From: Roseiarcus sp050013275
GTDB taxonomy: Bacteria; Pseudomonadota; Alphaproteobacteria; Rhizobiales; Beijerinckiaceae
Assembly (NCBI GenBank): GCA_050013275.1
Contig: JBEKFO010000270.1
Location: 1-6,017, forward strand
DNA: 6,017 nt
Direction of reading: 5' to 3'
The position numbers and the translations under genes are program-made. This document shows, one piece after another, positions 1 to 5,183 of this stretch; positions within the stretch are counted from its first letter, which is position 1; each line of letters begins with the position of its first letter. The notes below the pieces were generated by a model, which saw only the letters and a program-made list of their open reading frames with translations, had not been told where the DNA came from and made no database searches.

Positions 1-59
1 ACTGCGGTTCGCAGGCCCTCTTCCGTGGCGCGCCGCGCGGCGCGAACTGACTGCTGCAC
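1..59 (-). CDS. Possible start of a further gene, cut by left edge
   Basis: On the minus strand a GTG (57-59) is preceded by GGGAGGAAGC, a strong Shine-Dalgarno core (GGAGG at 64-68, 4 nt spacer, slightly short). From it the frame is open to the window edge and encodes MQQSVRAARRATEEGLRTA. An in-frame TAA lies upstream at 99-101, so GTG is the first usable start. Nineteen codons are too few for family recognition, and they do not look like PhnC, PhnD or PhnE starts known to me. Support comes from the strong ribosome binding site and the candidate PHO-type promoter just upstream. In such a GC-rich sequence an open 59-bp frame carries little weight by itself. Confidence 0.35.
   Translation of the reverse strand, partial: MQQSVRAARRATEEGLRTA
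29..44. repeat. Perfect 16-bp GC palindrome
   Basis: CGCGCCGCGCGGCGCG is exactly its own reverse complement. It lies in the first codons of the possible left-edge gene. In sequence this GC-rich, such a palindrome may arise by chance or from Arg/Ala codons, so no function is assigned. Confidence 0.4.
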
Positions 60-90
60 GCTTCCTCCCGAATCGCGGTGAAGGTCGGTC

Positions 91-123
91 CGCAGCCGTT
101 AGAGGAACCGCATGACGGCTGCG
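91..123. repeat. Perfect 9-bp inverted repeat after the last phn gene
   Basis: CGCAGCCGT (91-99) and ACGGCTGCG (115-123) are exact reverse complements around a 15-nt loop. It lies 25 bp downstream of the DUF1045 stop, so the transcript could form a GC-rich hairpin there. No run of U follows in the minus-strand transcript, so it is not a convincing intrinsic terminator. It overlaps the candidate PHO box, and the two readings cannot be separated from sequence alone. Confidence 0.5.
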
Positions 124-129
124 TGACGG
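98..129 (-). promoter_or_regulatory. Candidate PHO box with -10-like element
   Basis: Read on the minus strand, 129 to 112 is CCGTCACGCAGCCGTCAT: two direct heptamers, CCGTCAC and CCGTCAT, spaced by 4 nt with an 11-bp period. This is the architecture of the PhoB box (CTGTCAT-N4-CTGTCAY), with one T-to-C change in each half; the terminal C of the first half also differs from the E. coli consensus. Eight nt further on is TCTAAC (103-98), matching TATAAT at four of six positions. The GTG of the possible left-edge gene follows about 40 nt later. Phosphate-starvation control is expected for phosphonate loci. The call is by eye and competes with the overlapping inverted repeat at 91-123. Confidence 0.35.
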
Positions 130-147
130 CGCCGGCGCGCTCCGCCG

Positions 148-870
148 TCAGGCGGCCGCGCGCCCGCCGAGAGGAAAGCGACGCAAAATCGTGAAGACGC
201 GCTCGGTGCCGCTTTCGGCATAGAGAGCGAGGGCGTCCACTCGGAGCAGCGGCGAATCGACGCGGCGCTCGAATTCCCGCGCCAGCGTCCCGGCGACCGG
301 TTCGGCCCCTTCGACGGCGTTGGTCAGCGTGAAGTGCGGGCGGAATTCGTCGAGCGCATAGGGATAGCCCCATGCGTCGAGCATTTCGCGCTGGCGCGGC
401 GTGAGGCGCTCGGGATTGCGGCGTTCACGCTCGGTCGCCGAAAGCGGCGCGCGGAACGCGTCGAGCGAGCGTACGACCGTATGCTCGAGGCGGGCGAGGT
501 CGGCCGACGGCGCGATCGGGGTCAAGGCGACGAAGGCGCGGTTCCGCCCCAATGCGATCGTCGAAACGCGGAGCGGCCCGGCGTCGAACGGCGCCAGCGT
601 ATCGGCGAGCGCGGCGACGGCGCGGATAAGCTCGTCCGCGCTCTTGCCCACGGCGAGACGGAACGGCGCTTTGAGCGTGGCGTGGAAGCCGTAGCGGCGC
701 GGCTCGGCGGTGAGCTCCCGCCACGCCTCTGCGTCAATCCCGTCGAAGGCGAAAGGCCTGCTCGGCTCGCCCGCGCCGGCGTCGCGGCCGAGCACGTCGC
801 AGCCGAAGCGCCACAGCTCGCTCGCGGGCGGGGGGGCGAGATAGACGGCGTAGCGGGACGGCTGGCTCAA
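148..870 (-). CDS. DUF1045 2H-phosphoesterase-like protein of phosphonate operons
   Basis: This 240-residue protein belongs to the DUF1045 'putative phosphonate metabolism protein' family, recognisable by its start (RYAVYLAPPP, 6-15) and block YGFHATLKAPF (60-70). It has two H-x-T motifs about 116 residues apart, His63-Ala-Thr65 and His179-Phe-Thr181 (in FRPHFTLTN). This is the signature of the 2H phosphoesterase (LigT-like) fold, whose members hydrolyse or form cyclic phosphates. A role in opening the ribosyl 1,2-cyclic phosphate made by PhnJ, in place of PhnP, is inferred from fold and context. The initiation codon appears to be TTG (868-870), which overlaps the phnN stop as TTGA; no ATG or GTG lies near it before the conserved N-terminus. 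A weak GAG lies 9 nt upstream, so coupled translation with phnN is likely. No signal peptide or membrane segment is present. It is probably the last gene of this transcription unit in the window. Confidence 0.94.
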   Translation of the reverse strand: MSQPSRYAVYLAPPPASELWRFGCDVLGRDAGAGEPSRPFAFDGIDAEAWRELTAEPRRYGFHATLKAPFRLAVGKSADELIRAVAALADTLAPFDAGPLRVSTIALGRNRAFVALTPIAPSADLARLEHTVVRSLDAFRAPLSATERERRNPERLTPRQREMLDAWGYPYALDEFRPHFTLTNAVEGAEPVAGTLAREFERRVDSPLLRVDALALYAESGTERVFTILRRFPLGGRAAA

Positions 871-1463
871 CGGCGGACGCTCGGACGATGCGAAGCGACG
901 AGATCGTGCAGGCGCGCCACCGCTTCGTCGAGCGCGCCGTCGTTGAAAATGGTGGCGTCGGGCTCGAACGCGACCTCGCGCGCGAACGCCCGGTCGAGCC
1001 GCTCGCGCCGCCCTTCGCTTCCCTCGCGTCCGCGCGCCGCGAGGCGCGCCGCCAGCGTTTCGTGGCGAGCGGTCACCAGCACGACGAGGCTGCGCGCGTA
1101 GCGGCGCCGCACGTCGGGGACGATCGCGCGCGAGACGTTGCAGACGGCCGCGAAGCCGCCGCCGATGCGCGCGTCGACTTCGCTCGGGACGCCGTAATAG
1201 AGGCCGTGCGCCGCCCAGCTCAGCGCGAACCGGCCGCGTTCGCGCGCGAGCAGGAACTGGCTCTCCTCGAGCGTGTCGTGGTCCTCGAAGGCGTCGGCGC
1301 GCCGCGTCACCACCCGCCTGACGAAAAAAACGCCGTCCGCTTCGCCGAGGCGCGCGCCGAGCCCGCGGATCAAGCTGTCCTTGCCCGCGCCGCTGGGGCC
1401 GACGACGGCGACGAAAAGACCGTGATGCGGGCAGACGTCGTCAGACGGGATCACTTCGACCAT
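867..1463 (-). CDS. phnN: PhnN, ribose 1,5-bisphosphate phosphokinase
   Basis: PhnN phosphorylates ribose 1,5-bisphosphate with ATP to form PRPP, the last step that returns the ribose carrier to metabolism. The protein, 198 residues from the ATG, has a guanylate-kinase-like P-loop fold: Walker A GPSGAGKD (22-29), RRVVTRRAD (49-57), the diagnostic block ALSWAAHGLYYGVP (80-93), a VCNVSR motif and a lid-like AARGREG segment. The C-terminal half resembles E. coli PhnN. The start is uncertain. The ATG at 1463 has GGGGA directly abutting it, with no spacer, and GGGAG 14 nt away. The in-frame GTG codon 4 (1452-1454) has that same GGGGA at 9 nt and may be the true start. Either leaves the P-loop intact. 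The stop TGA overlaps the downstream gene's TTG (TTGA). A REP-like inverted repeat ends only about 9 bp upstream of the ATG. Confidence 0.95.
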   Translation of the reverse strand: MVEVIPSDDVCPHHGLFVAVVGPSGAGKDSLIRGLGARLGEADGVFFVRRVVTRRADAFEDHDTLEESQFLLARERGRFALSWAAHGLYYGVPSEVDARIGGGFAAVCNVSRAIVPDVRRRYARSLVVLVTARHETLAARLAARGREGSEGRRERLDRAFAREVAFEPDATIFNDGALDEAVARLHDLVASHRPSVRR

Positions 1464-1471
1464 TCCCCATC

Positions 1472-1537
1472 CGCGCGCTCCCTTCCCCCCTTGCGGGGGG
1501 AGGTGGCCCTCGCGTCAGCGAGGGTCGGATGAGGGGG
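1472..1537. repeat. REP-like repeat family 2, copy A (phnN side)
   Basis: This is one arm of an imperfect inverted pair that fills the phnM-phnN gap; its mate is at 1597-1656. Landmarks are CGCGCG, then CCTTCCCCCC-TTGC-GGGGGGAGG forming an outer hairpin (about 1482-1503), then a perfect 7-bp stem CCCTCGC/GCGAGGG with loop GTCA (1507-1524), ending in GGATGAGGGGG. Motifs of this type (CCTTCCCCC..GCGGGGGAAGGTGGCC..GGATGAGGGG) are widespread between genes of Rhizobiales as far as I know. The arm lies only 8 bp from the phnN ATG and may influence its ribosome binding region. Confidence 0.85.
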
Positions 1538-1596
1538 TGCGCGCAAGCGCGACCGCCAGCGGCGATGCGGCTCTGAGTCGTCTCGCTTCGCTGGAC

Positions 1597-1656
1597 CCCC
1601 CTCATCCAGCCGGCTCCGCCGGCCACCTTCCCCCGCAAGGGGGGAAGGGACGCGCG
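1597..1656. repeat. REP-like repeat family 2, copy B (phnM side)
   Basis: Its reverse complement aligns with 1472-1537 along most of its length: CGCGCG, TCCCTTCCCCCCTTGC, GGGGGAAGGTGGCC and GGATGAGGGGG are shared. The inner stem differs in sequence, being GCCGGC/GCCGGC with a 3-nt loop (1609-1623) rather than CCCTCGC/GCGAGGG, but a stem is kept. This copy begins the gap, 32 bp past the phnM stop. The pair could fold into one long cruciform or RNA hairpin with a 59-nt centre (1538-1596). Confidence 0.85.
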
Positions 1657-1688
1657 TCTCTTCATTTTGCCGACTCTGGCCACGAGCC

Positions 1689-2849
1689 TCACGCCACCCG
1701 GCGGCCCGCGCGCCAGACCGCGCGAACGACCGGCTCGCCTTGATGCGCGCAGGCGCGCACCAGGTCCGCCCGCCGGCCGACCGCGATCTCGCCGCGATCG
1801 GTGAGCCCCGCAGCTTCGGCGGGGTTCTTCGTGACCAGCCGGATCGCGCCCGGCAAGCCGCCGATGTTCGGCGCATCCGCGAGGCGGAAGGCGCCCATCA
1901 GCAGCGCCGCCGGCACGTAATCCGACGAGAGAATGTCGAGCAACCCCGCCTCGGCGAAATCGCGCGCCGAGGCGTTGCCCGAATGCGAGCCGCCGCGCAC
2001 GACGTTCGGCGCACCCATCACCGTCGCCATGCCCGCCTCGTGCGAGGCGGCGGCCGCCTCGAGCGTGGTGGGGAATTCGGCGATCGCGACGCCTTCGCGC
2101 TGGGCCAGCGCGACGTCCTCGAGCGTGGTGTCGTCGTGGCTCGCCAGGGTCAGGCCATAGGCCTTGGCGATGGCGACGACGCGCGGCCGGTTTGCTTCGG
2201 CGCGCTCGCGACCGACGCGCTGTCGCTCGCGCACGACTTCGTTGAGGTGCGCCTCCGACTTGCCAGTCTTGCCGCGGTAATAAATGAAGTACTTCTCGAT
2301 GTCGCGGAACTGGCGTTGGCCGGGGGTGTGGTCCATCAGCGAAATCAGCCGAGCCGGGTGCACGCGCAGGAACTCCTCCAGGAACTCGACGACGTTGGGC
2401 GAAGGAATCTCGCAGCGCAGATGGGTCTGGTGATCGGCGCGCAGCAGGTCGGCCGCGCGGGCCTGTTCGATCGTGTCGGCGAGAACGACGACTTGCTCGC
2501 CGACGCCGCCCCTCTCTTCGTAGGAGTCCATGCCGACGCGGAAGGAATCGAACACCGTGGTGATGCCTGCGGTGACGATCTGCGCGTCGTAAGCCATGAC
2601 CGCGCTGCCGGCGTGCCAGACGACGCGCGGCCGCGGCATGTAATGGGCTTCGAGGTGGTCGGTGTGCAACTCGACGAGGCCAGGCAGGAGATAGTCGCCG
2701 CCGCAGTCGACGCCGGTCTGCGAGCCGCGGCCTTCGCCGATTTCGACGATGCGCCCGCCTTCGACGACGACGTGGCCGCGGAACGCGCGCTCGGCGGTCA
2801 CGACCGTCGCGTTGTTGAAGACCGTGGGGTCGTTGTCGCGAAACTCCAT
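1689..2849 (-). CDS. phnM: PhnM, phosphoribosyl phosphonate triphosphate diphosphatase
   Basis: This amidohydrolase-superfamily enzyme, 386 residues and full length, releases pyrophosphate from alpha-D-ribose 1-methylphosphonate 5-triphosphate to give the 5-phosphate substrate of PhnJ. An N-terminal small beta domain (about 10-55) leads into PGLVELHTDHLEAH (56-69). His62 and Asp64 form the HxD metal site that replaces the usual HxH. Further PhnM-specific blocks are HLRCEI (143-148), SLMDHTPGQRQF (170-181), LASHDD with His238 (235-240), EFPTT (258-262), APNVVRGGSHSGN (280-292) and DILSSDY with Asp310 (305-311). The C-terminal part RADLV...VWRAGRRV closes the small domain. The ATG at 2849 has GGAG at 2859-2862, 9 nt upstream and inside the end of the preceding gene. 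It ends at TGA, followed by a 225-bp gap with a large inverted repeat before phnN. Confidence 0.97.
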   Translation of the reverse strand: MEFRDNDPTVFNNATVVTAERAFRGHVVVEGGRIVEIGEGRGSQTGVDCGGDYLLPGLVELHTDHLEAHYMPRPRVVWHAGSAVMAYDAQIVTAGITTVFDSFRVGMDSYEERGGVGEQVVVLADTIEQARAADLLRADHQTHLRCEIPSPNVVEFLEEFLRVHPARLISLMDHTPGQRQFRDIEKYFIYYRGKTGKSEAHLNEVVRERQRVGRERAEANRPRVVAIAKAYGLTLASHDDTTLEDVALAQREGVAIAEFPTTLEAAAASHEAGMATVMGAPNVVRGGSHSGNASARDFAEAGLLDILSSDYVPAALLMGAFRLADAPNIGGLPGAIRLVTKNPAEAAGLTDRGEIAVGRRADLVRACAHQGEPVVRAVWRAGRRVA

Positions 2850-2853
2850 GACC

Positions 2854-3498
2854 CTAGGCTCCGTGCTTTTCGAGGAACGCCTCGGCCGAGAGGGCGCGAA
2901 AATCGTCGAGCGCCGCGCGCAGGGTCGCGTGCGGCCAGTCCCACCACGCGAGCGCGTCCATGCGCTCGCCGATTCCGGGCGCGAAGCGCTCTTTGAGCGG
3001 TCGCGCCGGCACGCCGGCGACGATCGTATAGGGCGCGACGTCGCGCGTGACGACCGCGCCGGCGCCGATCACCGCGCCGTTGCCGACCGTTACGCCCGGC
3101 GTGACCGTTACGCCATGGCCGATCCAGACATCGTGGCCGATCGTGACCGTGTTCTCGCGCCGCCAGTCGAAGAAACTCTCTTCGCGCGCCGCGTCGGGCC
3201 AATAGTCGTGGGCGCGATAGGTGAAATGATGCAGCGTCGCGCGCCAAGTCGGGTGGTTGGTGGCGTTGAGCCGCGCGTGCGAGGCGATGTTGACGAACTT
3301 GCCGATGCGCGACGCCCAGGTCTCGCTGTCCTGCATCATGTAGGAATAGTCGACGACATGGGTCTCGGTGACGACGCAGCGCTCGGCGATCTCGACGTAG
3401 CGCCCGAGCGCGCTGTCCCTGACGACCGCGGTGGGGTGCACCAGCGGCGCCTCGCTGAGGCGCGTCGTGACCTTCGGAGCTTTTGCGGCGGCGTTCAT
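2854..3498 (-). CDS. Hexapeptide-repeat acetyltransferase of phosphonate clusters
   Basis: This predicted cytoplasmic acyltransferase of 214 residues has a left-handed parallel beta-helix fold. An N-terminal helix coil region (about 19-80) contains VHPTAVVRDSALG. The xenobiotic-acetyltransferase-like His82 sits in the NHP motif (81-83). Hexapeptide repeats rich in IG/VG/V (about 119-154, e.g. VWIGHGVTV, GNGAVIGAGAVV) end in the family-typical AGVPARPLK (161-169). It resembles the group annotated as the 'phosphonate metabolism, transferase hexapeptide repeat family', commonly found beside phnL and phnM in alphaproteobacteria. The substrate is not evident. It may replace GNAT-type PhnO, which acetylates aminoalkylphosphonates, but this is inference. 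The ATG at 3498 lies in an ATGA overlap with the phnL stop, with GAGG 4 nt upstream. The frame stays open upstream over phnL, but that extension is not homologous. phnM follows after 4 nt. Confidence 0.93.
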   Translation of the reverse strand: MNAAAKAPKVTTRLSEAPLVHPTAVVRDSALGRYVEIAERCVVTETHVVDYSYMMQDSETWASRIGKFVNIASHARLNATNHPTWRATLHHFTYRAHDYWPDAAREESFFDWRRENTVTIGHDVWIGHGVTVTPGVTVGNGAVIGAGAVVTRDVAPYTIVAGVPARPLKERFAPGIGERMDALAWWDWPHATLRAALDDFRALSAEAFLEKHGA

Positions 3499-4214
3499 GC
3501 GGCCTCGCGATCGGAAAAGAGCGAAACGTCGACGATCCGGTCGGCGACGCGGGCGCGCACGTCCTCGTCGTGGAAGATCGCGAGGAAGCCCGTGCCCTGC
3601 GCCTTGCGCTCGGCGATCAGGTGGACGACGGCTTCGCGATTGACCGCGTCGAGCGAGGCGGTCGGCTCGTCGAGGATCAGCAGGCGATGGTCGCCCGCGA
3701 AGCCGCGCGCGATGTTGACGCGCTGCTGCTCGCCGCCCGAGAAGGTCGCGGGCGGCAACGGCCACAGCTTTTCCGGCAGGCGGAGCCGCGCCAGCAGCGA
3801 AGCGGCCCGATCGCGCGCGGCGGCGTCGTCGAGCCCGGACTCGCGCGCCGCCGCCGCGACGATGTCGATCGCGCCGACGCGCGGAATGACGCGCAGAAAC
3901 TGGCTGACATAGCCGATGATGCGCCGCCGCGCGTCGAGAATGTCCCAAGCCGGCGCATGCGCGATGTCGATCGCGCGTTCGCCGTCGGCGAGAAGAATCC
4001 GGCCCTGGCCGACGAGGTAATTGCCGAAAGCCATTTTCAGGATCGACGATTTGCCGACCCCGGAGGGACCGCCGAGGACGACGCATTCGCCGGCGGCGAC
4101 GGTGAAGGAAACGCCGTGGACGACGGGCAGGCGCGCGCCGCCGTGCAGATGCAGCGTGAAGGCCTTGGCAAGGCCCTCGACGCGCAGCAGTTCGCCTTTC
4201 TGAAGCGCGCTCAT
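3495..4214 (-). CDS. phnL: PhnL, ABC-type ATPase of the C-P lyase system
   Basis: This 239-residue ABC-ATPase homologue is required, with PhnG, PhnH and PhnI, for forming the ribosyl triphosphate phosphonate intermediate. It also associates with the C-P lyase core. Motifs in order are Walker A GPSGVGKS (49-56), Q-loop YVSQFLRVIPR (102-112, typical of PhnL), signature FSGGEQQR (158-165), Walker B LLILDEP (178-184), D-loop SLD (187-189) and switch His215 in IFHDE. No membrane segment is seen. The start was set at the ATG at 4214, which overlaps the phnK stop (ATGA); the frame stays open far upstream, but that extension is antisense-like, low-complexity Arg/Ala sequence over phnK. No strong Shine-Dalgarno precedes it, which fits translational coupling. 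The stop again overlaps the next gene's ATG at 3498. Confidence 0.97.
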   Translation of the reverse strand: MSALQKGELLRVEGLAKAFTLHLHGGARLPVVHGVSFTVAAGECVVLGGPSGVGKSSILKMAFGNYLVGQGRILLADGERAIDIAHAPAWDILDARRRIIGYVSQFLRVIPRVGAIDIVAAAARESGLDDAAARDRAASLLARLRLPEKLWPLPPATFSGGEQQRVNIARGFAGDHRLLILDEPTASLDAVNREAVVHLIAERKAQGTGFLAIFHDEDVRARVADRIVDVSLFSDREAA

Positions 4215-4984
4215 GCGGCCAGCACCGAGGAAACGAGGAGTTGGGTGTAGGGCGCCTGCGGATCGTCGAGCACGCGGTCGGTCAGGCCGCTCTCGATCAC
4301 TTCGCCCTCTTTCATCACCAGGATGCGATGGGAAAGCAGGCGCGCAACCGCGAGATCGTGGGTCACCAGCACGACGGCGAGGCCCATGTCGGCGATCAGG
4401 CCGCGCAGCAGGTCGAGCAGACGCGCCTGGACCGAGACGTCGAGCCCGCCGGTCGGCTCGTCCATGAACATGAGGCGCGGCCGCGTCACCAGGTTGCGCG
4501 CGATCTGCAAACGCTGGCGCATGCCGCCGGAATAGGTGGTCGGCGGATCGTCGATGCGGTCGGCGGCGATCTCGACCCGCCCCAGCCATTCCAGCGCGTT
4601 CGCGCGAATGCGGCCGTAATGGCGGTCGCCGACCGCCATCAGCCGCTCGCCGATGTTGCCGCCCGCCGAAACGCCCATGCGCAGGCCGCGCGCCGCATCC
4701 TGGTGCACGAAGCCCCAGTCGCTGCGCATCAGCGCCCGTCGCTCGGCTTCGCTCAGCGAGGAGAGGGCGCGTTCGCGCCCATCGCGCATGCGGTAGACGA
4801 CCTCGCCCGCGTCGGGGGCGAGCGCGCCGCCGATCAAGTTGAGCAGCGTCGTTTTGCCCGAGCCCGATTCGCCGACGATCGCCAGCGCCTCGCCTTCGTT
4901 CAGTTCGAAGGAAACGTCGTGGCAGGCGGCGATCGCGCCGTAGCGCTTGCAAAGGCCTTGCGCGGAAAGCAGCGGGGCGGTCAT
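4211..4984 (-). CDS. phnK: PhnK, ABC-type ATPase of the C-P lyase complex
   Basis: This 257-residue protein is an ABC nucleotide-binding subunit that docks on the PhnGHIJ core; in known systems it binds near PhnJ and is not a transporter ATPase. Motifs in order are Walker A GESGSGKT (38-45), Q-loop Gln95 in GFVHQD, the PhnK-typical VSAGGNIGERLM stretch (105-116), ABC signature YSGGMRQR (151-158), Walker B LMFMDEP (171-177), D-loop GGLD (179-182) and switch His209. The C-terminus (ESGLTDRVLDDPQ..PYTQLLVSSVL) is typical of PhnK and dipeptide-type ATPases. The length matches the family. The ATG at 4984 has an AAGGG Shine-Dalgarno-like stretch 8 nt upstream. Its stop overlaps the phnL start as ATGA, which suggests coupled translation. 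A 199-bp repeat-containing gap separates it from phnJ, which is unusual because these genes are normally nearly contiguous. Confidence 0.97.
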   Translation of the reverse strand: MTAPLLSAQGLCKRYGAIAACHDVSFELNEGEALAIVGESGSGKTTLLNLIGGALAPDAGEVVYRMRDGRERALSSLSEAERRALMRSDWGFVHQDAARGLRMGVSAGGNIGERLMAVGDRHYGRIRANALEWLGRVEIAADRIDDPPTTYSGGMRQRLQIARNLVTRPRLMFMDEPTGGLDVSVQARLLDLLRGLIADMGLAVVLVTHDLAVARLLSHRILVMKEGEVIESGLTDRVLDDPQAPYTQLLVSSVLAA

Positions 4985-5017
4985 GTTCGCCGCCCTTTGA
5001 TGACTTTGACGACAAGG

Positions 5018-5053
5018 CCGTCTTGGCCGGGCTTGTCCCGGCCAGCCACGCGG
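5018..5053. repeat. REP-like repeat family 1, copy A (phnK side)
   Basis: This 36-bp arm is repeated in inverted orientation at 5125-5160 with only two mismatches. Its core TGGCCGGG-CTTGT-CCCGGCCA (5023-5043) is itself a perfect 8-bp stem with a 5-nt loop. The core GGCCGGGCTTGTCCCGGCC resembles an abundant intergenic repeat of Rhizobiales. It lies 33 bp upstream of the phnK start, outside its ribosome binding site. Confidence 0.88.
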
Positions 5054-5124
5054 TCAAGCTGCAGTTCGGCGGCAGGACGAATCCCTCCGGTCGAGCCCTT
5101 ATTTGAGACCGACGCGGTGCGTCG

Positions 5125-5160
5125 CCGCGTGGATGGCCGGGACAAGCCCGGCCATGACGG
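5125..5160. repeat. REP-like repeat family 1, copy B (phnJ side)
   Basis: This is the inverted mate of 5018-5053, 34 of 36 positions matching. The stem here extends to 9 bp (ATGGCCGGG/CCCGGCCAT). It starts 23 bp after the phnJ stop. The 71 bp between the arms (5054-5124) show no gene and probably belong to the same element. Together the arms could form a stable stem in the phnJ-phnK transcript. Confidence 0.88.
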
Positions 5161-5183
5161 GAGAGGGTTTGTGCAGGCGACAA

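Noticed and set aside
1..16. Possible tRNA T-arm (GGTTCGCAGG)
   Set aside because: No matching acceptor, anticodon or D-arm and no CCA-like end nearby. The match is short and probably chance.
91..123. Intrinsic terminator for the phn operon
   Set aside because: The stem is good but no U-rich tract follows on the minus strand. Kept only as an inverted repeat.
1464..1688. CRISPR array
   Set aside because: There are only two copies, inverted and imperfect, without regular direct repeats and spacers.
1441..1743. Small frames inside the phnM-phnN gap (both strands)
   Set aside because: They are made of repeat sequence and its translated Arg/Pro/Gly strings, with no sign of a real protein.
1740..2996. 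Long plus-strand open frame (418 codons), and similar ones at 2749-3912, 3483-4250, 4241-5278, 334-1101 and 888-1532
   Set aside because: They lie antisense to phn genes with clear protein families. Their products are Arg/Ala/Asp/Val-rich low-complexity shadows caused by high GC content.
2854..4086. 410-codon frame suggesting an N-terminal extension of the acetyltransferase
   Set aside because: Residues before the ATG at 3498 are an out-of-phase reading of phnL. The ATGA overlap and family length support the short form.
3495..5183. 562-codon minus-strand frame that could be read as a PhnK-PhnL fusion
   Set aside because: Only the part from 4214 is PhnL. Upstream the frame runs across phnK in a different phase and gives Arg-rich nonsense. 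The real PhnK is in its own frame with its own stop.
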